Shown here piece after piece: positions 25,829-38,959 of a stretch of DNA of 64,000 nucleotides. Position 1 is the first letter of the stretch. Every line of letters begins with the position of its first letter. This DNA comes from Acanthococcus lagerstroemiae (taxonomy: Eukaryota; Arthropoda; Insecta; Hemiptera; Eriococcidae): NCBI GenBank assembly GCA_031841125.1, contig CM063108.1, forward strand, positions 51,172,122 to 51,236,121. The letters are read 5' to 3'. Below the pieces are notes generated by a model. The model made no database searches, had not been told where the DNA came from, and saw only the letters and a list, made by a program, of their open reading frames with translations. The translations under genes and the position numbers were made by a program.

Positions 25829-27180
25829 GGCAAATTTTTCAATAAAAAATATATAGTATTAGTCTTACAAGGTGGTTTAAAATTATTTTTTTCCCAAAGA
25901 AAGGTAAAACAATTAATTTTTTAAAAAATATCTTTTTTGATTTTTTTTTAAAGTAATTTTTTTACGGGTATGAGTGAGAGAAAGGTTTTTAAAAGGAATA
26001 GGAAGGGGAGGGTTTTTTTACCCCCCAAAATTTCCTTTTAAAATTTTTTTTAAAAAGTAAAAGTTTAACAGGAAAATTAATCTTCTTTAAAAAATTCTTT
26101 TCCCTTTTTAAACAGTCAATTTTGCCTTTGAAATTTTTAATAAAAAATATTAATTTTTCTATTTGGAGTTTTTTAAATTTTAGGTTTCGGGAAGAACAAA
26201 TGAAAACCCGATTTTGTTTTGCTCCAAAATTTTTTTCAAAAAGGGTCAAAATTAAGGGGCGTAATAATGTTTTAAAACTTTTTTGGGGTTTCATTTGCCC
26301 GATTTTTTCTAGGGGTTAAATAAAGGTTAAAAATATGTTCCAACAAATTTCGAGTTAAAAACTTTAAATCTTTAACGTTTTAAAATTCTCAAATTTTACA
26401 CAGACCCTAATTTAGCTTGTAAATGTGGGAAAATATTTGCCGAAAGTTTTTAAAGTTTTTTTCGGTTTTCATCCCGGAAAATGAAACCCAAATGAGGTGT
26501 GGTTCGAAATACAGAATACACAAAAAAAATGTAGGCGGTGAATTCACAAAATTTAAACCCCCATCAATTTTTTTTATTTATCTTTAAAATTGGAATTTTT
26601 TTTAGCCAATTAAAAAGAAATAACTAGGTGAGTGGAAAGGTTCAAAAGGGGGTAAATCAAAAAGCAGTTTTGTTAAATTAAAACCCAAAACAACCCAATT
26701 TTAAGGGGGATATGTCCCAAAATTTCTTTCCACCAAAATTTCATTATAATGGGGGAGGAAATTCAGGGAATGTTCAATATTACACTAAAAAAAAACTTTG
26801 GGGGAAAAACTAAGAGGGGGGATAACTTAAAAATTTTCCCCAAGGCACACTTAGTAATGTTTACATTTAAGGGTTTTTGGGGCCACCGGAGAGGAGAAAA
26901 TTTTTGGGTTCTTTGGGGTTTGATTTTAAGTAACTTTTGAAACTTTAAAAAGTTTACATTATTAGACAAATAAGCCAGGTAGGAGGGAAAAGGGAAAACA
27001 AGTAAAACAAACAAAATTTAGTATTTAAAAGGATTGAACCAAAAAATCTTTAAATTCTTTTTAAAAAACCCCCAAAATTTTCCAAAATAAAAACCTAAAA
27101 CTAAGAAAAAATTTCCTTTAAATTGGTCTGAAAAAAATGAGAAAGGTTTGTTTTTTTTTTTTTTATAAAATTCAGATCTT

Positions 27181-27362
<182 letters not shown>

Positions 27363-27560
27363 AAACCCCCTTCATAAATTTTTCAGTAACTCTTTTCATT
27401 TTTAAACGTCCCGGCAAACCAAACCCGCCCCAAAAAAAAAAAAAAATTTTTTTCCCCAAAAAAAAAAAAAACCCCCCCCCTTTTTTTTTTTTTAAAAAAA
27501 ACCAATTTTACCTTTTTTTAAAAGGGAAACCACGTTCCGACTGGGGGGTTTTTTCTTTTT

Positions 27561-28232
27561 TTTGTCCCGAACTTATAGAGAGTATGAGTAAAGAGACGAT
27601 CCTGGTTTAAAATGTGCTAACTAGGAAGGGGAGGAGCACTCATATTCACTACAAATTTTATGTACGAACAGTAACATGTACATCAGAACATTCAAACCCT
27701 ATCTTTGGTTTCTCATTTATCCGTTTTTAATATGTAAGTCCATTTTTTTAGCCTTGCAGAATTTTAATGACAAAATATCGTACCATGTTGTTCGAAAGAT
27801 GAATTGAAGGCACGGGTGTACATCGAAAATGCCATTGATTAATGTAAATTAGCTCCAAGATTTTTTACAATATGGCGTCACAAATTAAGGTCGTAATAAT
27901 TGTCTTTCAAATATCTTCTGGACCTTCATTAGTCTTCGATTTTTATCAGTAGGATGTAAGTGATAGTCATGAACGCAGTATCGAGTGTTCCAACAAATAC
28001 GACATTATTACAAGCTTTTGAATCATGAAGCAGTTAAATTCTTTTAGTTTCCACAGACGTCCCTAATTCAGCTTGCAACATAGGCGAAAGGACCATAAGA
28101 ATGCGCAGCTCTTACCAGTACGCATGGCAGATTTTTCGGTGAATTGCGCCCTCTTGCGGTTACTGATGGAATCTAAGTATACATTGTGAATCTGACGTTT
28201 ACATTGATTAGTTACTAAAATATTGTACACAG
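27561..28232. other. Unassigned, normal-quality sequence
   Basis: No gene or repeat recognised between the low-quality block and the hAT-like element. Confidence 0.5.
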
Positions 28233-29362
28233 GTCAGGGATGGGCAAAATCTGGGAACTCCAAGATTTAAATTCAAAATCTAAAATCCTAGTAAAAAAGG
28301 ATTTGAATTCAAAATCTCAAATCCTTTTTTAGAAAAGAATTTCAAATCCAATATCCTAAATCCTAAATCCTCTCAAATTTCAGAAAAATTGGGATTTTTA
28401 ATCCAAAATTCAATAATCTCAACTTTGACTTCTAAATTTCAGTAACTCAGCAGTCAGCATCCACGCAATTTTCAGTCTACCATTGACTGAGGACGTTCGA
28501 ATACGATTTCTGTTGTCTGTAGCTCAGCGCTAAAATGCTAATTGTAATTATGAAAGAGAGAAATGTTTAGGAATTTGCGTTCAGCGTTCTAACTACTTAC
28601 TTACTAACAGGCATGGACTGAAAGCTAGCCGAAATCTAAAAGCCAAATTATTTTAGTATGAAAGCCAAAGCTAACAGTCGGAAGTCTATTGGGTTCGAAG
28701 GCCGAAAGAAAAAGGTGACTTTTTTCGACTTTTTCCCAAAAACCAAACAGTATAGATTACTGATAATGAGAATTGTCAAAAATCAACTCCTTCGAGTCCT
28801 AGAATCCCTAAAGGCACCGAAGCGCTAGGCAACCGAGAGGGGGGAGTAATAATATTTGAAAAACTGTCCGAAAATCCAAAAGCCGAACGATTTTGGCGTG
28901 AAAGTTAAAGCCGAAAGTCAAAAGCTGATTGAGTTCAAAGCCGAAAGCGGAAGCCGTATTTTTCAAGGTCAAAAGCTAAAGCCGAAAGCGAAAGCTTTAT
29001 CGTTCGGCTTTCAGTCCCTGCTAACAAGTGACCAAATAAGCTTCTTTTGCGTTCGCAGAATACGACAACAAAAGGATGTAAAACTATCAATATGTAAGCT
29101 TAGATTTTCAAGATATCAGTAAGTTAATGGTAAATTGTTAAAATTGATGAAATTAGGATTTGTAGGGTGTTTGCCGCAGCGCAGCGCTGCAAGCATTCAT
29201 TCTATTTTCTGGTTTGGATTTTAATTATTTTTGGAATCATCAAAATTCAAATCGTTTGCTAATAATTAGGAGTTGAATCCAATCTGAAATCCAAAATCCT
29301 AAATCAGGATTTTTGGAAATTTGGATTTAAAATACCTGAGGATTTAAATTATACCCAACCCT
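28233..29362. mobile_element. hAT-like non-autonomous element with AAATCC-word subterminal arrays (contains a nested element)
   Basis: The left end contains CAGGGATGGGCAAAATC and the right end reads as CAGGGTTGGGTATAATTTA on the other strand. Flanks GTACACAG (28225-28232) and GTATACAG (29363-29370) are an 8-bp duplication with one mismatch that fits the hAT preference nTnnnnAn. Next to each end lie 130-190 bases made of variants of AAATCCTAAATCC/AAAATCC, inverted between ends. Without the inserted 28612-29020 element it would be about 0.7 kb. There is no transposase frame. Confidence 0.65.
28612..29020. mobile_element. hAT-like MITE with AAAGCCGAAAGC-word interior, nested
   Basis: Ends are CATGGACTGAAAGC and, on the other strand, CAGGGACTGAAAGCC. 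Flanks CTAACAGG (28604-28611) and CTAACAAG (29021-29028) are an 8-bp duplication with one mismatch and T at position 2, A at position 7. The interior is largely variants of AAAGCCGAAAGC. No frame of interest; a short Lys-rich open frame at 28856-29122 crosses its boundary and is chance. Confidence 0.72.
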
Positions 29363-29370
29363 GTATACAG

Positions 29371-32300
29371 TTTTTAAAATAAACTTCACGTTTCAATATT
29401 TTGTCATTATAAATGTAATATTTTTTCAGGTCTAAGGCGTAGTAATTACCTCGATGATTTTTGAACGAATTTGCATAGTTCAGGTATCAAACGAAAGGCA
29501 AAAGTAAGTACTATCCGTTATATTAAATAGACTTTCCCAAATATTACTTGGAAACGTTTATTTTTCTTCACCACCACAATGCATCCTAAGAGTGCGCAAA
29601 AATTTTACTTCTACATGCCGAAAAACAATGAAAATCAAATAGCAAAACGAAAACTTGTTACATGTGGCACATACGTATATGTTCATGAAGAATGCGTTGG
29701 ACCGACTAAAAATGACGCAGATGAATTCTAGTGTCCAAGGTGGCAAAAGTGATCCATCTCTCCTCGTCCTAATGTTTCATTTTAATTTTAAGTAAAGCCA
29801 ATTCCAACAATGTTTGTGTGACTTACCTATTTGATAACTTTTTGGTAAAGATAATTTCATGTGCACTGCACGTGTTGTGCACTTTTAGAAACCCTGGTTC
29901 TCAAGAGTGCGCATTTGACTTTTCCCGGGAAAACCGCGTATCTTTTCACTTTAATGGTTTAAAATTTTGAAAATAAAAACGTAGTAAAAATGGATAATTT
30001 CTCCGAATTATATCAAAATTTTAGCAAATTCCATGTACAATTGACTGGGCAATAAATTTTTGAAATTCAGGAGCGCACGCTTATTGACCTTCTTCTAAGC
30101 CGCAGAAAAAAGGGGAGGTAATCGTAATTACTAAAGCCACAGCCGCACTTAAGTGAGTTTTTTTCGGGGAGATGAGACAGAAGTTTTCCTTTTAAACACG
30201 CAACTGAAAATACTTCAAAAATAAGTGGAAAAAAATCCTCGCGATTTTTTGGAGGTGGGGGGCTCATTTAGAGGCACGTTTCTGACGACAATCGAAATCG
30301 AAAAACGCATTTTCGATGCTAAGAGTTGCTCAAGCACTGCACCACTTGAGTATTGTACTCCTAAATCGAGACTACTACGATAGAATTTCCGAAGTTGAGA
30401 GATTTGAGTTCTTATTAGATTTATCTGAACATTGGTACTACGAACCTTCGCCCAGGGCCGTAGCCATGGGAAGTATGGAGCTGGCCACCGCTAATCATCC
30501 AACAAAGCTGGCATACTGCTAATTTCAGGTGATCAGCTGGCAAATTCATGTATTTTGCGTTTTTTCTTTTCTTCTTCCTTTTGTTTTTTTCTTAACTGTT
30601 GAAAAATTTCGATTTTTTTCGTTTCCTGAGTTGAAAAATTTTCGATTCTCGCCCCCCTAATAAAATTTATTCACTACGGTCCTGTCTTTGCACAACCTTG
30701 AGGAAGACAAAGTGACATTTCTGGGAGGAGGGAATTAGGTCTTGAATGCTCGCATTCTCAGATACTAGGCGAGGAGATCAAGAAGAAAACTAATACATCT
30801 GGAAGATTGCAAGGAATCGTTTTTGGATGGGTTCTCGAGACTCCCACTCAGCCTCGGCACTTAACGTACCAATTTCAAATAACCTTTTCACTTTATTAAA
30901 TATTCGTACGTTAACATTCTGAGCTCCACTACTAGTTACCTTCTGGGTTAGCTCATGGCCGATGGACAAAGCTAAAATTGTCTTCTCCAGGCATTACCCG
31001 GGGTCTCACGTTTCGACATCATGAAGCAGGTAGTTACAGACATTCATCATTCATCCTTCCTGATCCACGTAGACTGGGCACTTCGAACCGATATTTGATA
31101 ATCTGTCAATCCGGAGCCCGTACCGCGAATTAGATCGACATGTTGCGTAATACCCTTCGACCGTTCGCCCTCAAAATGATACACCGCGGCTACAGACGAA
31201 AATTATAATTTCGTAATTTTCACTACAAGCTTGAACCAGACTTCGTTCACACTGACGGACAGACGACGAACGATCTATATGGCGAGATATTATGCTTTAT
31301 GCATGCAACGCTAATAAAATTGTTTTTACCCACTCATTGTGAAATTGTATATTCATTTGTTCGTCCGTTCGCCTTCTTCATTCTTTCGTTTGGTCACTAA
31401 AATATCATTAAGGGAATACCGCAGATGCGATCGTGCTTGAAACATGTATGCCCGTCCTCATTAAAAACGAAACAAAAGGAAAAAAAAAAGAATCGCCACG
31501 TGATAACGAGCTCGATTGCAAAACCAGATCAAAAATTAATAATATTTCTCAAAAGCCAGCGACTGCGGCAAGGAAGAGAGACACGGCTGAACAGTGCATT
31601 CCGATCGAGAAGAAATCTTACCGACGAAAAAAGGGACTTACTAAAGGGATTGAGAAGAAGCTCACACTAAGATATAATTATGTGTAGTTAGTGATGTACA
31701 GACCGTTTTTGTCCTCGACTTCAGCAATTTTTGGTAAATAAAATTCGAATTTCTCATGTCCCCCTCTCAGCAAAACAGTTCCACAGAAAGATAATAAAGT
31801 TTGGGAGATTCTCAGGAGTCTACTTAAAAGAACTACAGAAGTTTCGAGAGACTGAACTTTCAAGTCGTCCTCCTCAGTTGGTCACCAGCAGATTTTTTGG
31901 GGACAGCAAAATACACGAGTATTTTTCCCCTTCGAGAATGCTAGGGAGGTTCACTCTCTACTCAGGACTACGTCACTTTCGTCTGTCCAATAGACGGTCT
32001 GTCCCTCTGTTTATATGAATGACTGGTAGTCAATCTCTGTTTCAAGAACTCCCCCCCCCCCCGAAGAGAGAGAGAGAAAGTTGAAGAAAAAGGGAGATTT
32101 TAAAATGTCAATAATTCCACTATTAAGACATCAATAAACGAGATATCACACTATCAGTAATCAAAAAAATCAATTGTCTAATATTACAAAATTTACAATA
32201 CCAAAAATATGGTTAACAGGGGTCCAGCTAGATCTTGGTATCCGCGAAAGTGCAGTTGTAAAGCCCAAATTTACCCAAATGATCATCCACAAACACCGTA

Positions 32301-33968
32301 AAACACACAAAAAAACAGCCTCTCATTCAGAAGCTTGGCACCAGATTTCGGTTTCCAAGATGGATCTCTGGATTTATGACAACTTTCAAGATTATTTTCC
32401 AAATTCATAATTGCGTTTTCGGTTCTCGTTTACGAGAAAAGAACATAATTTTTCATTTGATTTGGTTTTGGTTTCCGAATTTCCCGTTTTTTTCTTTATT
32501 TTCAGCGTTATACTTTTCCCCCATTTACGTCCGGTTTTTTTTTCCAATTTTTTTACTTCTTTTTATTTTTTGTTTTTATATTCACATTTTTCCCGCAATA
32601 CCTTGCAATTTTTCACTTTTCTGTTTCTTTAACCTCGCAGACTGCACAAATGAAAAAATTAAGTGTACATCAGTTTCAGCTTAAATCGGAATTAGCGATT
32701 CCAATTGGTTTGCTATCGTTTTCCGCGATTGAGAAAAAACCTACTTTTTCAGTTTTCGGAAAAGAGCGATTCAGAATTTTCAAATGTAGCCTGTTTCGAA
32801 TTGTTCAACAGTCCAGTTTTTCCTCCACTGAACTTGCTGAAAATGCCGAATATGCGCATTATCTCGATGGGGCCGCCCTTCCTTCATACGATGAACCTCT
32901 CATCAACGCGATGAGGCATCAGCAATCAATTCATCAATAATCGAAATAATATCGGTAATCGAAACATCATACTCAAAATACGGACTGCCAAAATATCAAT
33001 CAATGAAATACTGATGATTCGAACGGAAGGAGAGGGGTACCTTCCACTCCTTCAAGAGAGAAAATCTTGATTAGGTGGTAAAATTATTGGACGCAAAAAA
33101 TAGTGACTGGTACAGCCACAATCTTCTCCCTCCCTTCCGACAACGCAGCAAAGAAATTCAAACATTTTTAAGCTTCCATTTTGGAAATAATGCTTGGATT
33201 AACAAATGAGACTTATGTGTACATGAATAAAAATGATCAAATTTTTTTCATTTTCTAGCTACTCCTTCCTTCATATCAGCAATGCCATTAAGTAATTGTA
33301 CCATTACGTAATTTTATCACCTGCAGGAAAATATTCGTAAACTGACAACAGGGACGTATAGCGACATGGCTTACTTGGGAGGAGGAAATCTCAGTTTTTC
33401 TAAACGTGTTTTTTCATGTATTTCAGTATCAGAAATGATCTTTTTACTAGTTTCAAGGATCGCTAAATCATAATTCAAAACTGCGGCATCCACTGGAACG
33501 AGGACTTGAAAATGCGCATAATGCAACGCAGATGCCATTTCATAAGTTCAAGAGTTCCTGAAATCATTTTTGACAGCAATTTTACCCTTACTTTAAAATT
33601 TTAGCTTCCGCGGGACTGAAACTGAAGTGCTAGCAAACGTAGTTTTGAGGACCACTGAATTCATTCTCTGACCTCTACTGCGCACCACTCGCAATTTTTC
33701 TTCAGATGTAGTATTAGCATTGAACATCAACTCAGCGATCCTTAAAGTGACAATTCAGAAACTGTTTAATTTTGTACCTATCGGGCAAAGAAAGGCCAAA
33801 TGAATGCTCGTAATTCTCAACATTTTCAGGAATGGGGACGTATCGTGGTGATTAGCTTCCATCAGTCTCATTTTGGTGTCTCAAATTCATTTTTGATAAC
33901 GATTTGACCATTATTTCAAAATGTTAGCATCCGCGAGACTACATATTATTGAGACTAAAGCGTTAGCA
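29371..33968. other. Intergenic, no gene recognised
   Basis: 4.6 kb without a convincing gene. Points seen: 'cagggccgtagccatggg' near 30451 resembles a terminus of the CAGTGGCGTAGCC MITE family but its partner was not found; C11 and GAGAGAGA runs at 32050-32075; a T-rich stretch at 32440-32630. Open frames (for example 31425-31687, 31731-32018, 32650-32940) are under 105 codons and lack motifs. Confidence 0.5.
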
Positions 33969-34260
33969 TTAATGTGTCAAAACTTCGAAAAGCCCATTTT
34001 GTCCGAAGGGAGTTACGCACACCACGTTACACACGAGTGAATTCTCGTTCCAACGAGACAGCTCGAACTCTGTACGTTGAAAACTTGCGGAGATATAACG
34101 TCTCAAAGTTGAAGTAACAAAATACCTGATTTCGGGAAAAACGCGTTCAAAGTTTTGCCACACTGCGTGCCTAAATACCAACTCTTCCGAGCAACCATTT
34201 TTAGACCCGTTCCCACAACGTTTAGCCTTGAAACCTAAGTAAACTAAATCAATCAAATAT
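33969..34260 (-). other. Unidentified open frame, possibly repeat-derived
   Basis: About 97 codons without a stop on the minus strand, with mixed, protein-like composition (…CGNGSKNGCSEELVF…, …LRRYISASFQRTEFEL…) and Cys and aromatic residues. It ends at 33969. Upstream it runs into a C/A homopolymer at 34260-34292, so the start is unknown. I do not recognise the family; a fragment of a transposon protein is as likely as a host exon or chance. Confidence 0.25.
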
Positions 34261-34669
34261 GATTTTTTTTTTTTTTTTTGGGGGGGGGGGGGTATCATAC
34301 GACACAACAGGAAAAAAGAGTTGAACGAAAGGACTTTTGCATTCTAAAATAATGGTATACAACGACAACATTAACAACAACTATTTCAGTAGTAAGAACG
34401 ACAAAAAGTATTTTCGAACGACTTCTATTTTAAATTACAATTTATTACATTCCCCGCCAATTATATTTCTTCTCGTGTGCACATATCATGCCATCTACCG
34501 AAATTTTTTATCACTAAGCTGTTTTCGCGCGATATGGCTTTATTAGCCACATGGCGTTCATAGCCGCAGACACCTTATCGGGAAAGGTTAGCCCCTAGGA
34601 ATTAACACTGATTTACGGAATTTGAGCTTCAATCACTGTGAGTACCTCCCGATATGAGCTTAAAAACAG

Positions 34670-34742
34670 AAGCGCTGCGTAGAAGGACCTTCATCTCACA
34701 AGAAATACATTGATTGAAGGCCCTTCTTCCACGCAGCGCTTA
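34670..34742. repeat. Compact hairpin, about 25-bp arms
   Basis: AAGCGCTGCGT followed by GAAGGACCTTCA (34670-34693) pairs with TGAAGGCCCTTCTTCCACGCAGCGCTT (about 34715-34742), with a few unpaired bases and a loop of about 20. The size is in the range of a small foldback element or a pre-miRNA-like hairpin, but the asymmetric bulge and lack of expression data leave it open. Confidence 0.6.
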
Positions 34743-35473
34743 AATTACGAGTATTTCCTATTCCAAATGAAGGTTTTAAGGGTCGCTGACTTCATTCTAG
34801 GAGTTATTCCCTCCCTCCTCTCCATTCAGACTTCCCTTGGGACTAATTTTCAGTTACTCCAATTTTCCTCAATTTTTGAGTTCTTCACATCGCTAGTAGG
34901 ATTTTTTACGTCGCTGAATTTCAGTTGTTTTTTCTTTTCTCCCCTCAACCCTTCAGATTTCATATGGGGCCAATCTCCAGTTACTCCAGTGTACCCGATT
35001 TCTAAGTACTGTAAGTCAATAGTACGGTTTTTGGGGTCGCTGAGTTCGTTTCTGGAACCATTTTCCCATGGATCTACAGGGGTCTGATACACGATATTAT
35101 CATTTTTTACTTATTTATTTTTTCATTTATTTATAGTTTTCACTTAAATTGACGTCCACACAAAAATTCGCTTATAACATCTAATTTGTTGCCACTCAGG
35201 TTACTGTGGTAATTAATTTTTAGCAGTGTAGTGCGTATATTATTGTCGTGCATCAATGTTTCGTGTAGTTTAATTCATTTTTTACGACGCCCCACTTATT
35301 TTTTTGTCGGACATTCATTTTTTTATTGTTTCCTGCAAAAAATCAGCACCCTCAGCACTCCCATAGAGCAGGAAGAAAGGGATATCCCGGGCAGAGTTGC
35401 ATGTAATTTTGAATTTGGAGTCGATGATGGTCAAAAGGGATGTGTACCATATTTTTAATGCCCCTGAATCCGC
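34743..35473. other. Unassigned
   Basis: Contains a 125-codon + frame (34710-35087) starting inside the hairpin; composition is Ser/Phe/Leu-rich with no motif. No gene call. Confidence 0.45.
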
Positions 35474-36075
35474 CAGAAGGGGCAGAGACAAACAAATATT
35501 TTCATATATATTATAGATTAGACATTTCTGTCCCTTAATCATTTCTAAAAGGAGACAGTTAGAGTCACCAAGGCGCTGGAAGATATTCAAGAGATCAAGG
35601 ACACCCACAAAGAAGGAGACGAAAATACCAGGCCGAGACATAAGAGGACAGTTTCAGAGCTAAGCCCGAACATCGAAGGCACAGGGAATGCGCGAAAGAA
35701 CATTAAAAATACCGAAGGCGTGAAAAACTCACACTTCGGGATTACCCAGAAATGAGGCAACGAGAACTCCCCCATAGAAGAAAGAAAATTTAATTAAATT
35801 AATAATTATACTTTTAGAGCCCCAATACGGACTGCAGCAACCGAGGGGCGAAATCGCTGCGTATCCCCCCACTCTTCTCCAGTGAACTCCAGCCTGGCGG
35901 GTGACAGCCCTTCAGGCAACAAAACTCTCAGATGCAAACATAATGGAAGCAAGGGTAAGTCAAATTGAATCCCCCAGAAGGGGCAGAGACAAACAAATAT
36001 TTTCATATATATTAGAGATTAGAGATTTCTGTCCCTTAAATCATTTCTAAAAAGAGACAGTTAGAGTCACCAAAC
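35472..36075 (+). repeat. Pair of ~100-bp direct repeats 500 bp apart
   Basis: 35472-35570 and 35972-36072 both run from CAGAAGGGGCAGAGAC to GTTAGAGTCACCAA with only a handful of differences, including identical 'caaatattttcatatat' cores. The 400 bases between are unlike either. This could be a tandem or segmental duplication, or short LTR-like ends, but no primer-binding site or TG…CA ends were evident. Confidence 0.75.
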
Positions 36076-36356
36076 ATCAACATAATGTGAAGAAGTTCAA
36101 TGTAAAACACTTCCGAAACATCCAAGTCGGAAAAATTTAGGAGAGATCTAGAGAGGGAAAAATTTTGTAGCCCCTCTTCTAACAAGGGTACCGAAATTTT
36201 TTATAGCCTAAAACCTACTCAGAGTTCATACGAACATATTCAGAACGTACGAACTCCACAGCTCTTACGGTTCACCCGCCAATTTCGAACAAATACATAC
36301 GCGAACACGTTTATAGATTAGACTAGCTGACCCGTTTCACGGCTCATCTAGACCGT

Positions 36357-36492
36357 GGGCTTAAGTGAGTTGGCTAAGGTGAGCTGGCTAAAGTGAGGTG
36401 GGTTAAGTGAGTTAGACGGGGGGGGGGTGCTAAAATTAGGGGGAAAAAACAATTCGACGAAGTTGCAAGGGGGGTCCAGACCTCCTGGACAC
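36357..36492 (+). repeat. Short tandem repeat followed by a fragment of a hAT MITE
   Basis: 36360-36412 is three to four copies of a ~14-base unit (AAGTGAGTTGGCT, AAGGTGAGCTGGCT, AAAGTGAGGTGGGTT). After a G run, 36428-36485 matches the interior of the 7203-7346 MITE (GCTAAAATT, TTCGACGAAGTTGCAAGG, GGTCCAGACC), so a truncated copy lies here. Confidence 0.6.
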
Positions 36493-38043
36493 CTGCTCTC
36501 CAAGTCACATTGCGTTTATTCGGAGTGGCCTGATTCCTTTGCAGTTCATCACTTCATGTTTGTGTTGTTCAGACACAGATGTTAGGGTTCTTAAAAATTC
36601 AATTGGATACTTAGAATATAAATGCTGAATATGGTTTCCATAAACTAAAATCTTTGGGATAGTAATTAGTATCAGCCTACCACCTTGTTCAGTTTTTGGG
36701 ATGTGATGGACAGTAACTGGCGGCTATAGCTGTTGCCCTGCACGTTAACATTTAATAAATAAATAAACAAATAAATAAATTAGTGACCCATGGAACCTCT
36801 GAAGTGATATCCAGGTACGACCATGAGGTAACAATGAAGAAAAAATCAAAATAAAATCTTGTGACCTTGAACCCTCCTTCCTCCAACCGGTGTCTCAATT
36901 CGATGATTTGTGCTGGTGGAAGTTTTAAAATTCGCAGTAAAAATGTCATTTTTGATACTTAAGAACACAGAAAAACACAAATTTCAAAGTGTGGTATTTA
37001 AGGATAGGAAGTAGGGCGAGGGAACCATTTTAGGGATTGGTAAACGTGGACGTAGAGAAACGAATCCGGGGGTGATTTGCATTTGTACTGTTCGCTAAAA
37101 TGACGAAAATTTCACGTTTTCTACCAGCAAGGCTCTTCTTAAAATGAAACGGGGTTAACTGAACCCCTTTTGTGGCATTTTGAAGGCAGTTACGAAAAAA
37201 TTATAATTGAATCGGTGAGAACCAAATGGGGGAATGTCCAAAACTATCGTTTCTGAATTTTTGACGGAAATCGGGGTATTGAAGTATCGCGGTTCCACTA
37301 GTGTGGTGGAAATTTCGCGAAACCGCCGGGGAAAGTGTTTTTTGGCAACGTCACACTATTGCGTTGAGAATCAAAAGGAGTCAAGTCCAATGCAATTCTG
37401 CTAACGTTCATCTGTGCCTGTATTCTTTACTGATATGAGCTAGTAAACATACCGAATTGTGAAATGCGTCGTTTTAAACTTTTGCTATCTTGAAAAGCGA
37501 TTTACTGAAAATTTTATAAATCTCAGAGACGTTGATCAATTCAAGCGAGATCAACGCTAAAGTGATGCACTTCAGTGTAGGAGCAAGTTCCATTCGATTC
37601 CCGGCGAAAAGAGAATGACATTTTCAGATTGGGAACCAAAAGGAGCTAAGTCCACTTTCTTTCAGAAGGCATACGGAAAAAAATCGATTAATTAAAATAA
37701 TATTAATATTAAAATTTCCTCAAATTAATTTAATTAGAAGTTTTCCTAATATAGGAATTGAAGATAAAAATTTGTGGAAAAGAAATATTTTTATTGTTAA
37801 ATGATTAAATCCATATTCAATTGAGTTTAAAGAATTTTTATTATAAAAATTTTTTATTAAATTTTTATACCTCTGGTGCATCTGAAATTTTTTTTTTGTA
37901 ATTGCCTTAGAAGTCGTGTTTTGTGGTCCTCTTTGAATGCCTTCAAACACGTTTCCCATAATTTCTTAGGTTTTCGAATAAATCACAATTTGTGTCTCCT
38001 GAAAAATGCAAGAAATGAACTTTCCCCCTTTTGGCTTTGATCA
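36493..38043. other. Intergenic, no gene recognised
   Basis: Contains an (AAAT)n/(TTTA)n microsatellite at about 36752-36780. Otherwise A+T-rich without motifs; a low-complexity Asn/Lys/Ile frame at 37720-37959 is composition-driven. Confidence 0.5.
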
Positions 38044-38051
38044 ATTCAATT

Positions 38052-38317
38052 CAGGGGCGTAGCCAGGGGTCCGAAGAGGGCGAATGCACCCCAGGCACTT
38101 GAAATTGAATGTAAAATATGAAAAAATGAGCAATTTGTCGCCTTTAAAATACGTATTTTCGGAACATTTTTGCTCAGGCAATAATTTTACCATCATTTTT
38201 ATAAAATAGTCCTCTAATATCGGCGATTTTTAAAAAAATACCTCAATTTTCGACTTCTTTTCCCCTGAAAATCTTACGTTGCCCCCTCTCTTTGGGAAAA
38301 TCCTGACTACGCCACTG
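38052..38317 (-). mobile_element. hAT-type MITE, CAGTGGCGTAGCC family, 266 bp
   Basis: Ends CAGGGGCGTAGCCAGG and CCTGACTACGCCACTG. Flanks ATTCAATT (38044-38051) and ATTTAATT (38318-38325) form an 8-bp duplication with one mismatch. Its interior is the reverse complement of the 52705-52971 element (AAATTGCTCATTTTT, GTCGAAAATTGAGGTATTTTT), so the two are the same subfamily in opposite orientation. Confidence 0.85.
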
Positions 38318-38325
38318 ATTTAATT

Positions 38326-38959
38326 GACTTTTTCTGCACAGAATTCAACGGAGCAACAATTTTTCGTTACAGGAAAGTTTGCCTGAAAACGTTTGCCTTG
38401 TAAAAATTTGCCGCGGAAGTTCGCCGAAGACTAAAGTTTGTCATAGACGAAAACCTGCCAGAAGTGGAAATTCGCCAGCGCCGAAAATTTGGGAAAACGT
38501 ATCCTTGGAGTGTGAGCGTTATCTGATGATTTATAGCTAACGTTTTTTCCTACAGTTTATGTTGTCCGAAATCTATGGAAAAAACTGATTTGGGGGAATT
38601 TCACCTTCGACAGGGGCATGAGGACACTTGAATTTTGGAGTAGATTTAGTACATTAATCAGCACTATCACCGAATCCCGTGAACCAAAATTCAGCTCTCC
38701 CGGAATATTTTCCTCTCTTTGCCTTACTTTGTCTACCTGCACGGCCCTAGTCAGCGCATTCAACCTTTCCAGGCCCACCACGACTCTCAGACCGGTCAAA
38801 ATTGTCCTTCGCATTCCATTCCGTCGAACTTTCATACCTGGTCACCGGTCTCAGCCCTGTCCAAGAGCGAAAACCGACTGGACTGCGATTCCAGAACCTC
38901 TACAAAGTCCGCGTTATCTCCAATTCGCCAGCCATTCCATTTACGTAATTAGGCGCATC
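38326..38959. other. Unassigned, becoming G+C-richer
   Basis: A 114-codon + frame (38618-38962) and a 92-codon - frame (38557-38835) overlap here; neither has recognisable motifs. The stretch leads into the CpG-richer promoter side of the second cuticular gene. Confidence 0.35.

Noticed and set aside
30451..30680. Another CAGTGGCGTAGCC-type MITE
   Set aside because: One terminus-like CAGGGCCGTAGCC and a possible ACTACGGTCCTG partner exist, but the flanks CCTTCGCC and TCTTTGCA do not match.
31019..31027. ATGAAGCAG followed by GTAGTT as first exon of the second cuticular gene
   Set aside because: Weaker 5' splice site, no TATA box seen and 15 kb from the acceptor; the 39819 candidate is better on every point.
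34710..35087. 125-codon open frame
   Set aside because: Starts inside a hairpin, Ser/Phe-rich, no motif or splice support.
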